Source: Mya arenaria
Taxonomy: Eukaryota; Mollusca; Bivalvia; Myida; Myidae
DNA: 64,000 nucleotides
Direction: 5' to 3'
Assembly (NCBI RefSeq): GCF_026914265.1
Contig: NC_069133.1
Location: 53,085,182-53,149,181 of the forward strand
Below the pieces are notes generated by a model. It had not been told where the DNA came from, searched no databases, and saw only the letters and a program-made list of their open reading frames with translations. Below are positions 25,501-35,172 of the stretch, piece after piece. A program made the position numbers and the translations under genes. The stretch's first letter is position 1. Every line of letters begins with the position of its first letter.

Positions 25501-28500
25501 ATGTATTATAGCCTGTTGGTAATCAATTTTATTGCAGTTTTTTGGTTGAATTAATAACCTCTGAAGATGGTGTAAAATGCATGCTACTTTATTTCCTTTT
25601 TCAGCTGAGAAAAAAGTCATGTTTCATCTTGAAACAGATAAAGAAGATGTGAAAGGTATGAATTCAGATTTATTAACTTAGGTATCAGTTACATGTTCAT
25701 ACATACAAACAATATTAGTATCTGCCATGGCCACTCGTGAGAGATAGGTTCATCCTTAGCCAAGCGCAGGGTGTTTTGCAGAAACAAGGTTTACAAAGTT
25801 TCTGCAGAACACCCTGGGATGAACATATCTTACACAAGCAGCCATGGTTCAGGCTTTTTCTCCCACCTCAGTAAAACAAAATAAAATTAAAATGTATTGT
25901 TTTGCTGGAACTCTTTCGTGTGTAGTGAAAATAATTAGCGTATAGATATGTGATAATTTGTGGTAGTCATTGATATGCGCGCAGTGATTCAAAATGTGTT
26001 AATAGTCAAATTGTTCTTTTAATAGTTGTGAGGAGAGTGCAGCATTATTTCTTGAATGCAGCATGAAACCTTTTTTAGGTGCCATTTGAAGCGATAATTG
26101 ATATATGTTGGATTTTAAATATTGCCACAAGACAAGGTTTCCATGTTGCGACAATCTATTCTTTCATTCAGCCTTTATCAAGAACAAAAGCACTATTTTT
26201 ACACTAGGGCAGTGTGTTGTGTTACATGTTTATTTTTACTATCATTCCTTTTTTGAACAGAAAATATTCTTGTTAAATGTAAGTATTACGCTGATCTTGA
26301 ACCATGTTTGTTTTTAAATTACTAGCAGATCAAGCAAGCCATGGAAAGAAAGCCCCTCCCACAGATCACAATGACAACCCACTAGAAGAGCATATGAGCC
26401 TCCTTTGTGAAGAGCTGGAAATTTCCAAGCCTCTACTTGACCTGTTGAAGAAGAAGAAGCTTGTTGAAGACGACATTAAAGAGCAGATCAATAAAAATAG
26501 TGGTCGCAAAAATAAGATAAAATACCTCCTGAAGAAACTCAGCAGTGATGGAAAGTTGGGGTAAGTTTGTGATCATTGGACACTGGGTTTTAATCTGATT
26601 GGAAATGAAGCTTTATAATATATACAAAAATAAAGTCATACTAAACAAGGGTAAAGGAATTGATGGTGGAAAAATTATTGACAACAACTACTTAACCTCA
26701 GACCATAATTTGAATTATTTCCCTTTTATAGTTCTTTTTCTAAATTAAATGCACAATTTTAAAAGAAGATATTTAATATTATGAATGAAATTATAAATAG
26801 TTCAGTGCTTGATTTTTCATTCTCCATTTTGAAAGTTTGGACATTGTCTGTATAAAATTATATTTTTGACTGAGTTTGTAAGTGTTGTATTATTTGCTGT
26901 GTTTTTGTTTTCAATTTATAAATAATTATAAACTTTCTACAGGTACTCTGTGTTAAAGGAATTTATAAAGGAAGAGAATGAAGACCTGTACAAGGAGTTA
27001 CTTACCCGGGAAACAGTGAATGTCATTGACAACAAGATGGACACGGCTGCCAAGGTAACGAAGAACCCTACCCAGGTGCCTGGGCGACACAGAAGTATGC
27101 ATCAAAAACAAGTTTTCTTCACTGGCACAGTCGTCCTAAAGGTGAATAAGAAAGGTGAGAGACTGATGGGAAGTATTTAAACTAATGGATTTCAATCACA
27201 AATGTAACAAGGTGTTCTATATATGTAGTGGCATTTATACTATCTTGCTATGAAGGTAGATTTTATAGTGAATTGGTAGGGCTTTGGCTGCAGAACTAGG
27301 TTGTTTGTTAAGTCCCCACCAGATGTACGCAGCAGTTTGCGTTCTTCTTTTACATTTTTATTGAGTGTTTTTTTCTTTGTTTGCCTTAAAGGGTCTCGTA
27401 CATATTTTTTTTATGACGAAATAAAGTGTGGCAAACCAAGATACTAACAGCTAAATATCATCTTTGAAGACCATGGTTTTGAAGAGAGTTAGTGACAGGA
27501 TTCAACAACTTGTTGTAGCGTGATTGGTTGATTGACATTATCATGTGATGTTATCAATGTATTCTTAAATTGTCAAAATACATCGTGGCCAAGTGGTTAA
27601 GACATTGGTTTGATCGTTTCCTAATTTTTCTTTTCCCACTAAAACCAAAATATTTTTTATGCTTTAATTTAGGGACACCCAACTATATACTATTTAAATA
27701 ATTGCCTCCCGCTGTGGTTTATATGTTCCCTTCAATATACCAGCCTTTACAGTGGGTTGTGATGCAATGGATACGTTTCAAGTTCTTTCAATGAACTCAT
27801 GTGGTACAATTGCATGTTTTTCAGGGGTAAAGTCCTCAAGCGGCAAGCAGGATGCCTCCAATGCTGAGGTAGAGATCACCTGTCCAGAGATTATTGACCC
27901 AACCTGCCACTTCTCTGGTGAAGGTGCAACTTGCGCATTTTTCATTTAAACAGGCAACCAGCCCTTGCAAGGCTCTTTTCAATTCCACTTTTCTCCTTCA
28001 GAAGCTTATCCCCCGTATTAAAACTAGAACAACTCTTAAAAGATAATTTCTTTATTTTTCTTCCTGGGAGGGGTTGGAATCTCTACTGGAATAGTCCTTA
28101 GGTAGTTAACTGAATTTGAGGGAGCCAATTAATGAAATTAAGCATTTTGCAGACCAACCAACTCAAATCTGCAAGTTAAAATAAAGGCTGCTTCTTTTTC
28201 CTATCTCATAAAAGAAATTAATTGGCTATAATTTCTGATAGCCCATATCAAAAAACCTGGTTTCTTCACATTGCGGCCTTTCTAGTTTAAGTTTAGATTG
28301 AATTAATTTCCTTGAAACTAATATTTAAACTTCAATTTACACATGTATCTAGTACAGTTAAGTAGTATAATATAGCACTGCAGAAGACCTTTGATCAAAT
28401 ACAATTAAGGTAAATACATCTGTCTTTGGACACCAAAAACCATGTCAGTCAGTCAGTCAGTCAGTCTGTCCTATGGATTCACCTTGCAGCATCAGGATTT

Positions 28501-31500
28501 GATTTTCCCCTGTGGGAATTGAGATAGAACTCTGATGCTCAAAGAGTGGGGAAAATTGCTAGGACTTTATTTTGAAGTGAAAATGTTTGAAACCAACCTA
28601 CCAGTTCTTTGTATCTACAGATGTAGACTGTGGGTCAGAGGGCATCACCATGGTGATAGAGGAGGATATGAGTCTGGTCGGCGGGGACAAACAGCCAATG
28701 AGAGGTATACATGCCACTGTATCTGTTTTCATTATATGTTCTTTCTTGAAAATAATATTTTTGTACCTGAAAATGAATTAATGTTCAGTATAAAAATAAA
28801 TCATAACTAGCTATTTTAAAGCTTTTTTGCTGAGATTTTACTCAGATCGTTTGTTGTTTAAACTCTTTGGTGCTTTGCTTCCATAAACATACATGTTACA
28901 ATGTGAAATACTTGTATACACTCGTATACATGTACCAGTATGAAGCACAGGGGTTTCTCTCGAAAAAAAAAAATCTTATATATCTATATAATATATATAA
29001 GAATTTTTCGAGAGAGAAACCCCTGTGGTATGAATCACTCATATACATGTATCAGTATGAAGCATTCATATACATGTACCAGTATGAAACAGTCGTATAC
29101 ATGTACCAGTATGAAACACTCGTATACATGTACCAGTATGAAGCACTCGTATACATGTACCAGTATGAAGCACTCGTATACATGTACCAGTATGAAGCAC
29201 TCGTATACATGTACCAGTATGAAGCACTCGTATACATGTACCAGTATGAAGCACTCGTATACATGTACCAGTATGAAGCACTCGTATACATGTACCAGTA
29301 TGAAGCACTCGTATACATGTACCAGTATGAAGCACTCGTATACATGTACCAGTATGAAACACTCGTATACATGTACCAGTATGAAACACTCGTATACATG
29401 TACCAGTATGAAACAGTCGTATACATGTACCAGTATGAAACACTCGTATACATGTACCAGTATGAAGCACTCGTATACATGTACCAGTATGAAGCACTGG
29501 TATACATGTACCAGTATGAAGCACTCGTATACATGTACCAGTATGAAGCACTGATATACATGTACCAGTATGAAGCACTCGTATACATGTACCAGTATGA
29601 AGCACTCGTATACATGTACCAGTATGAAGCACTCGTATACATGTACCAGTATGAAGCACTCGTATACATGTACCAGTATGAAGCACTCGTATACATGTAC
29701 CAGTATGAAGCACTCGTATACATGTACCAGTATGAAGCACTCATATACATGTACCAGTAACAAGCACTCGTATACATGTACCAGTAACAAGCACTCGTAT
29801 ACATGTACCAGTATGAAGCACTCGTATACATGTACCAGTATGAAGCACTGGTATACATGTACCAGTATGAAGCACTCGTATACATGTACCAGTATGAAGC
29901 ACTCGTATACATGTACCAGTATGAAGCACTCGTATACATGTACCAGTATGAAACACTCGTATACATGTACCAGTATGAAGCACTCGTATACATGTACCAG
30001 TATGAAGCACTCGTATACATGTACCAGTATGAAGCACTCGTATACATGTACCAGTATGAAGCACTCGTATACATGTACCAGTATGAAGCACTCGTATACA
30101 TGTACCAGTATGAAGCACTCGTATACATGTACCAGTATGAAGCACTCGTATACATGTACCAGTATGAAGCACTCGTATACATGTACCAGTATGAAGCACT
30201 CGTATACATGTACCAGTAACAAGCACTCGTATACATGTACCAGTATGAAGCACTCGTATACATGTACCAGTATGAAGCACTCGTATACATGTACCAGTAT
30301 GAAGCACTCGTATACATGTACCAGTATGAAGCACTCGTATACATGTACCAGTATGAAGCACTCGTATACATGTACCAGTATGAAGCACTCGTATACATGT
30401 ACCAGTATGAAGCACTCGTATACATGTACCAGTATGAAGCACTCGTATACATGTACCAGTATGAAGCACTCGTATACATGTACCAGTATGAAGCACTCGT
30501 ATACATGTACCAGTATGAAGCACTCGTATACATGTACCAGTATGAAACACTCGTATACATGTACCAGTATGAAGCACTCATCTACATGTACCAGTATGAA
30601 GCACTCGTATACATGTACCAGTATGAAGCACTCATCTACATGTACCAGTATGAAGCACTCGTATACATGTACCAGTATGAAGCACTCATCTACATGTACC
30701 AGTATGAAGCACTCGTATACATGTACCAGTATGAAGCACTCATCTACATGTACCAGTATGAAGCACTCGTATACATGTACCAGTATGAAGCACTCGTATA
30801 CATGTACCAGTATGAAGCACTCGTATACATGTACCAGTATGAAACACTCGTATACATGTACCAGTATGAAGCACTCGTATACATGTACCAGTATGAAACA
30901 CTCGTATACATGTACCAGTATGAAGCACTCGTATACATGTACCAGTATGAAACACTCGTATACATGTACCAGTATGAAGCACTCATCTACATGTACCAGT
31001 ATGAAACACTCGTATACATGTACCAGTATGAAGCACTCATCTACATGTACCAGTATGAAGCACTCGTATACATGTACCAGTATGAAGCACTCATCTACAT
31101 GTACCAGTATGAAGCACTCATCTACATGTACCAGTATGAAGCACTCATCTACATGTACCAGTATGAAGCACTCATCTACATGTACCAGTATGAAGCACTC
31201 ATCTACATGTACCAGTATGAAGCACTCATCTACATGTACCAGTATGAAGCACTCATCTACATGTACCAGTATGAAACACTCGTATACATGTACCAGTATG
31301 AAGCACTCGTATACATGTACCAGTATGAAGCACTCATCTACATGTACCAGTATGAAGCACTCGTATACATGTACCAGTATGAAGCACTCATCTACATGTA
31401 CCAGTATGAAGCACTCGTATACATGTACCAGTATGAAGCACTCATCTACATGTACCAGTATGAAGCACTCGTATACATGTACCAGTATGAAGCACTCATC

Positions 31501-34500
31501 TACATGTACCAGTATGAAGCACTCATCTACATGTACCAGTATGAAGCACTCATCTACATGTACCAGTATGAAGCACTCGTATACATGTACCAGTATGAAG
31601 CACTCATCTACATGTACCAGTATGAAGCACTCGTATACATGTACCAGTATGGAGCACTCATCTACATGTACCAGCTTGTATACTTGTACCGGTATGAAAC
31701 ACTCTTATACATGTACCAATGTGAAATACTTGTATACTTGTACCGGTATGAAACACTCTTATACATGTACCAATGTGAAATACTTGTATACTTGTACCAG
31801 TATGAAACACTCTTATACATGTACCAATGTGAAATACTTGTATACTTGTAACGGTATGAAACACTCTTATACATGTACTAGTGTAAAAAAACTCATATTT
31901 ATGTACCAGTGTGAAATTGACGTAAAAAACGATTAGAATTGACAATAAAATTAATATTAAACAAAACAAAATTGTCAAGTTGCTTCAGAATCCAAGTGGT
32001 TTATTAATCTGAAAAATAGTGTGGTTTTAGTTACCTCAATATGTTTTTACCATTTACAAGTAGGCTGTAACAGTATTTGACTTTGTCATTTACAAGTACC
32101 GGTAGGCTGTAACAGTATTTGACTTTGTCATTTACAAGTACCGGTAGGCTGTAACAGTATTTGACTTTGTCATTTACAAGTACCGGTAGGCTGTAACAGT
32201 ATTTGACTTTGTCATTTACAAGTACCGGTAGGCTGTAACAGTATTTGACTTTGTCATTTACAAGTACCGGTAGGCTGTAACAGTATTTGACTTTGTCATT
32301 TACAAGTACCGGTAGGCTGTAACAGTATTTGACTTTGTCATGTTTGTGTTTTCAGAAGTGCTGGTTGGAAAACGAAAGACTAAGAAGACTTCAGGTAGCT
32401 TTGACTTATTTCATGAATGTTATTTCGTGAAAGAATTTTTTTGCTTGTTTTTGTTTTTCAAAGAAAAAAGAAGTGTGGCTGCGTTGTTGGGATTAGTGGC
32501 ATCCTCATTAAAAAATCAGATTGGTCATAACTAAAAAGATCAGGATTTTCACATGACCTTAGTATCCATGTTGACAGTGACATTCGGTACATATGTACCC
32601 AGGCCCATAGCTCTGGCTTAAGTAATCATCTCTCATAGAGACAAAATGTTTAGTGAGAAAGTCATTATTTTGAATAATGTGCTTTTCTGCTTTCAGTATC
32701 AGTTAAACCAGATTTTCAATAGTGACCAATAACTTAGGAATCTGTACACATCGTAATATAATGTAAGGTAGCCAATGTCACAAATTGAAGTTAAAGAAAT
32801 TGTGTTGCTAAAAGTATTCATTTATAGTAAGGATAATGACTTATGTGTTGTTGTTATTTTATAATCTTCAAATATATCTGTCACTACATGGTGTTATATT
32901 TATTGGTTTATTTTGTTTTTGTGGCGTTGAAATAACAAAAGCCTGCAAGCTCTGTGCTGGTTGATTTTTTTCTGAGCGAGTTCAAAATCAGAACGTAATA
33001 TATAGTTCCTAAGTTCCTAAGTGTAGGATTAATGTGAGAGTTTGTGCTTGTTGATCTAGTAGTCTAGTCACAAGGAGTGTTCTGTCACTTTTCATATATT
33101 GCCTATACATGTTTACACTCAGGTCAGGATAAGAAGAGAGCTCACAGCCTGGAGGAGACGGAATCATCGGAAACTGATGGGGATGGGGAGAAAATAGACT
33201 GTAAGTAGTAGACCATGCAATTACATGGTTAAATTGGTGTTCACTCATTACAGTTATCAACCTCAGAATTGCCATACATTCTGCCCCTCCCACAGTTTTA
33301 TTTCATAAGTTCATCTAAGTTTTTTTTCAAGGAATAAAGTGGAGGAACTGTTCTTGTCAATGCTACAGTGTTGGCGCATGCATCAGGTCGCTGTCATGCA
33401 AACACTTGAACCTTGGTAGTTCCCCAAAAAAACTTAAAGGTACTGGTATTGTCATTAAACTTGGTTCAAATGTTCCACTATGACAATATTCACATGTATA
33501 TAAAATCCATTATATGTGGCGTTATAACAATTGTAGAGTTATGGCCCTTGATAGACTAATGAAAACAGATGAGCATGTGCACCCATTTGCTGAGGTTTTC
33601 TTTGAACCCATGAATTCATAGTGGTCTGATTCATGAAATCTAGCACTCTGCACTATTGTATAAATAGATTTTCAATTACTTTTAAAGGGACTAGACACCA
33701 GATTGTCCCAAAATCAGTAAATGCATTATTTTCCAAAGAAAGTCCAGAATTGTCAATACGAGCTGGTATTGGGAGGGTAATACATCACTTTACATGATTA
33801 AAATAATACTTTGTCGCTGTCTCAGCTGAGTTTACCCTTTTAAAAATAGCGCAAAACGGTTTCCCAGTTTATTGTGCATAAATTTCGCATGTGGAACTCA
33901 CGTGATTAGTACAGATACATATAGGTACTGATGCTATTTTTAAATTGAATGGTGTTTACATGGTAGACAAACCCAATAAATTTCGAATTTAAAAAAATAA
34001 GTTTGACAATTTTCTTTTTTTCGTGCAGTTATATCGTCTGGTGTCTAGTCCCTTTAAGGACAAAATGCCGTTGATTGAAACAAATATATCATAGATATGC
34101 AGATTGCACCTAAGTAATGAAAAAGCAGTGTGTGGATTATATTTCTAGACTTTACATTTAGCATCATTTACATGAAGATTTGTTTTCTTTCAGATGAAAA
34201 AATACTTGATGATCTGGTACATACTTTCACTTGTTTGATGTTTTTGATTAGTGTTTATTTGTTACTAACTTTATTTTTGTTAAAAATAAACCATGTTTCA
34301 GCTCATTATGTCTTTTTTGAGCATATTATATGAAAAACACAGTAATGTACACCAGTTTAAGACGTTTTAGTATTTTTGTGAAGGGCTTTACTTGTATACA
34401 GCAGAAGTGGTCTATTTTCGTTAGACTAGAGTGTTTTACAAATACATTATAATGGTGTTTCAGTTTTTTTCTGCTGGTTCTATGCTTACCATAAATTAAT

Positions 34501-35172
34501 GTGACACAAGTTACACAACCATATCTATGTTCAACTCACAAAAGCACATCATTTTACTGAAATAGCCCTTTGAAAACTCTATTACACACCTGGTATTAAA
34601 AGTAGAAAATGGTAAATAGTAATACTGCAACATTTTTAATTATTTCATTTAGAATAAGCAGGAAGCAGGGCCACATCATTTACATCATCCAGTCATAATT
34701 TTTGGTTTTAATGACGATATCATACATAATCATGTACTTGTCAGAAATAGATATAAAAAATTTTAAGGTACAGGTAGGTCAGATTATGTTCAATGCATGC
34801 ATTATCAATGGGCGTTTGACAGAAAATTGTAAAATCACAAATGAATAAAATTTCAAATGGATAATCAGCAAATCTCAGAAATACCGGGAGATTTGAAATT
34901 TAATTTGTTAATCTAAATACGCCTGGAGTAATATTTCCAGCCAAACTTGTTGCTTTAAAATATATCTCATTATAACCAAGATGAAACAATACGCTCATTC
35001 ATAAGATGGTCCAATTTTGTATCTATTCTTCAATGTTCAACATTACCTGTTTTGTTTTTCAGTGAATGAGGAAACAGAAAAGAAACCAGAGGGTAGCCCA
35101 GACGAAGGTGACGATTGTGATGAGAGTGTTGAGAGCCAGTGTTCTTCAGATAAAGCCAAAAAACACACTTAA
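16571..35172 (+). CDS. Triple-CARD adaptor-like protein with TRADD-N-like module, 17 coding exons
   Basis: Coding exons: 16571-16661, 18287-18412, 19027-19146, 19955-20139, 20547-20664, 21843-22235, 22744-22878, 23021-23130, 24633-24738, 25605-25655, 26329-26560, 26943-27154, 27825-27917, 28621-28704, 32356-32394, 33123-33200, 35063-35172. All join in frame through GT-AG introns to 760 aa. The first coding exon starts at about 16554, and an in-frame TGA at 16562-16564 fixes the ATG. CARD1 is at about 113-210 (LLLKKVLMGPPQIYMTF), CARD2 at about 230-330 (LIDTIKLCAEKAFVDFCEI), a beta-rich module at about 390-461 (GSIVLQLRLI, then LKFTIYVLP) and CARD3 at about 497-580 (KPLLDLLKKKKLVEDDI). The tail from about 685 is Lys/Glu/Asp-rich. 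CARDs mediate homotypic assembly in apoptosis and innate immune signalling; the adaptor role is inference. No caspase, NACHT, helicase or kinase domain is visible. Likely poly(A) signals are AATAAA at 35565 and 36293. Confidence 0.85.
16985..18255 (+). mobile_element. Dispersed element with internal tandem core (intron 1 of CARD gene)
   Basis: Begins TTATTAGCTCGACTATTAGA and ends in CGAAGTCGAGCGCGCTGTCT then CTCTTGTTT; GCTCGAC and GTCGAGC form a short terminal inversion. The interior holds about four diverged copies of a unit near 165 bp (TTAAAGTTTTAGGGCAGGTT, ACTTCACACAGTTGTTCAGG, TATGGCCCCTGATTGACT). The tail segment at 18134-18254 is itself a 60-bp unit repeated twice. There is no open frame of note. 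It resembles non-coding repeats common in bivalve genomes. Confidence 0.65.
19541..19720 (+). mobile_element. tRNA-derived SINE (family S)
   Basis: An A-box-like word (TAGCACAGTGGTAGGCGC) is followed about 35 bases on by a B-box-like word (GGGTTGGATACCC). The tail has ATGTGCCAATGAGAGTGACT. The tail phrase recurs in the copy at 23538-23725, so they belong to one family. It lies in intron 3 of the CARD gene. Confidence 0.6.
20964..21704. mobile_element. hAT-like non-autonomous transposon (intron 5 of CARD gene)
   Basis: Terminal inverted repeats CAGTGTGCGAAATTA / TAATTTCGCACACTG bound a 741-bp element. Flanking octamers TCGCTAAC (20956-20963) and CCGCTCAC (21705-21712) agree at 6 of 8 positions, which fits an aged 8-bp hAT target duplication. 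Subterminal GGCTAC/GTAGCC words repeat near both ends. No transposase frame remains. Confidence 0.7.
22428..22645. mobile_element. Foldback MITE (intron 6 of CARD gene)
   Basis: An almost complete 218-bp palindrome: AAAAGATT...TTCTTCAGATTTATCAAAGG on the left is mirrored by CCTTTAATAAATCTGAAGAA...AATCTTTT on the right. Inner arms GATCTAGC/GCTAGATC and AATCAGATATTA/GATATTGTAA also pair. The apex is near 22536. No second copy of the family was found in the window. Confidence 0.65.
23538..23725 (+). mobile_element. tRNA-derived SINE (family S, second copy)
   Basis: The head has GCAGTGGTTAGCACCTCACT and a B-box-like GGTGTTTGATTCC. The tail CATTGTGCTAATGAGAGTGA matches the tail of 19541-19720. 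It sits in intron 8 of the CARD gene. A further head fragment (TGGCCAAGTGGTTAAGACAT) at about 27595 in intron 12 may be the same class. Confidence 0.55.
24411..24562. mobile_element. Palindromic MITE (family C), intron 8 of CARD gene
   Basis: CCCACGGGAGGAAGGCAATT on the left is mirrored by GTGCCTTCCCCCCGGGG on the right, followed by the conserved phrase TTTAAGTGGAATAG. A shorter copy is at 57079-57158 (CCCAAGGGGGGAAGGCAATT...GTGCCTTCCCCCCGGGGG...CTTAAATGGAATAG). A decayed one lies near 27696 (AATAATTGCCTCCCGCTGTG). Confidence 0.6.
25726..25846. repeat. Long intronic hairpin (miRNA-like or MITE)
   Basis: GGGTGTTTTGCAGAAAC and GTTTCTGCAGAACACCC form a 17-bp stem with one mismatch around a 12-base loop (AAGGTTTACAAA). 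Lower arms GATAGGTTCATCC/GGATGAACATATC and CATGGC/GCCATG extend the fold to about 120 bp. It lies in intron 10 of the CARD gene. It could be a small foldback transposon or a pre-miRNA-like hairpin. Confidence 0.6.
28914..31674. repeat. 27-bp minisatellite, 98 in-register copies (intron 14 of CARD gene)
   Basis: The unit is TATGAAGCACTCGTATACAT followed by GTACCAG. From 29029 to 31674 there are exactly 98 units with no length change. Variants are substitutions only (GAAGCA/GAAACA, CTCGTATAC/CTCATCTAC, TATGAAG/TAACAAG). Because 27 is a multiple of 3 and the unit lacks stops in several frames, long open frames appear on both strands; these are not genes. Another one to two copies (about 28914-28948) precede a nested hairpin. 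Confidence 0.97.
28946..29027. mobile_element. 82-bp hairpin nested in the minisatellite
   Basis: CACAGGGGTTTCTCTCGAAAA and TTTTCGAGAGAGAAACCCCT then GTG are near-perfect inverted arms around an AT-rich centre. Array units resume on both sides: TATGAAGCAC ends at 28948 and TATGAATCAC starts at 29029. That 10-base match could be a target duplication or simply the array register. It looks like a tiny MITE inserted into the array. Confidence 0.65.
31675..31915. repeat. 54-bp dimeric continuation of the minisatellite
   Basis: About four copies of a 54-base unit (CTTGTATACTTGTACCGGTA, then TGAAACACTCTTATACATGT, then ACCAATGTGAAATA). The unit is two diverged 27-mers fixed as a dimer, starting at 31675, 31729, 31783 and 31837. 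It marks the older, more diverged edge of the array. Confidence 0.85.
32051..32338. repeat. 42-bp minisatellite ending beside exon 15
   Basis: Six identical-looking 42-bp units start at 32087 and repeat every 42 bases; a 36-bp first copy at 32051 lacks ACCGGT. The unit reads CATTTACAAGTACCGGTAGG then CTGTAACAGTATTTGACTTT then GT. The last copy stops 17 bases before the acceptor of the 39-nt exon at 32356, so the array occupies the branch-point zone. Confidence 0.95.
33682..34057. mobile_element. TTAA-type MITE (family B), intron 16 of CARD gene
   Basis: A perfect terminal inverted repeat starts TTAAAGGGACTAGACACCAG at 33682 and is mirrored to finish at 34057. TTAA forms each end, suggesting TTAA targeting. 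The 376-bp interior has no open frame. A truncated, oppositely oriented copy is at 42130-42425 in NRBF2 intron 2. Confidence 0.8.
34194..34333 (+). CDS. Possible alternative 3' exon of the CARD gene with a membrane segment
   Basis: A strong acceptor (TTTGTTTTCTTTCAG) ends at 34193. Joined to the phase-1 end of the exon at 33200, the frame reads YEKILDDLVHTF, then a very hydrophobic stretch (CLMFLISVYLLLTLFLL) and 17 more residues to TGA at 34331-34333. The main transcript would skip it and use 35063. Using it would replace the acidic tail with a C-terminal membrane anchor. Support is only the splice site, phase and hydrophobicity; AT-rich introns can produce such frames by chance. Confidence 0.3.

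Noticed and set aside
28867-31978. Long open frames (up to about 790 codons) in several frames and both strands
   Set aside because: They coincide exactly with the 27-bp array; a 3-divisible unit without stops opens several frames at once. The repeated peptides (for example MKHSYTCTS) are low-complexity shadows inside an intron.
34194-34216. Use of this segment as a 23-nt cassette exon
   Set aside because: It has a donor-like GTACAT after CTG, but inclusion would shift the frame so that the last exon begins with TGA. Possible as a poison exon, but less supported than skipping it.
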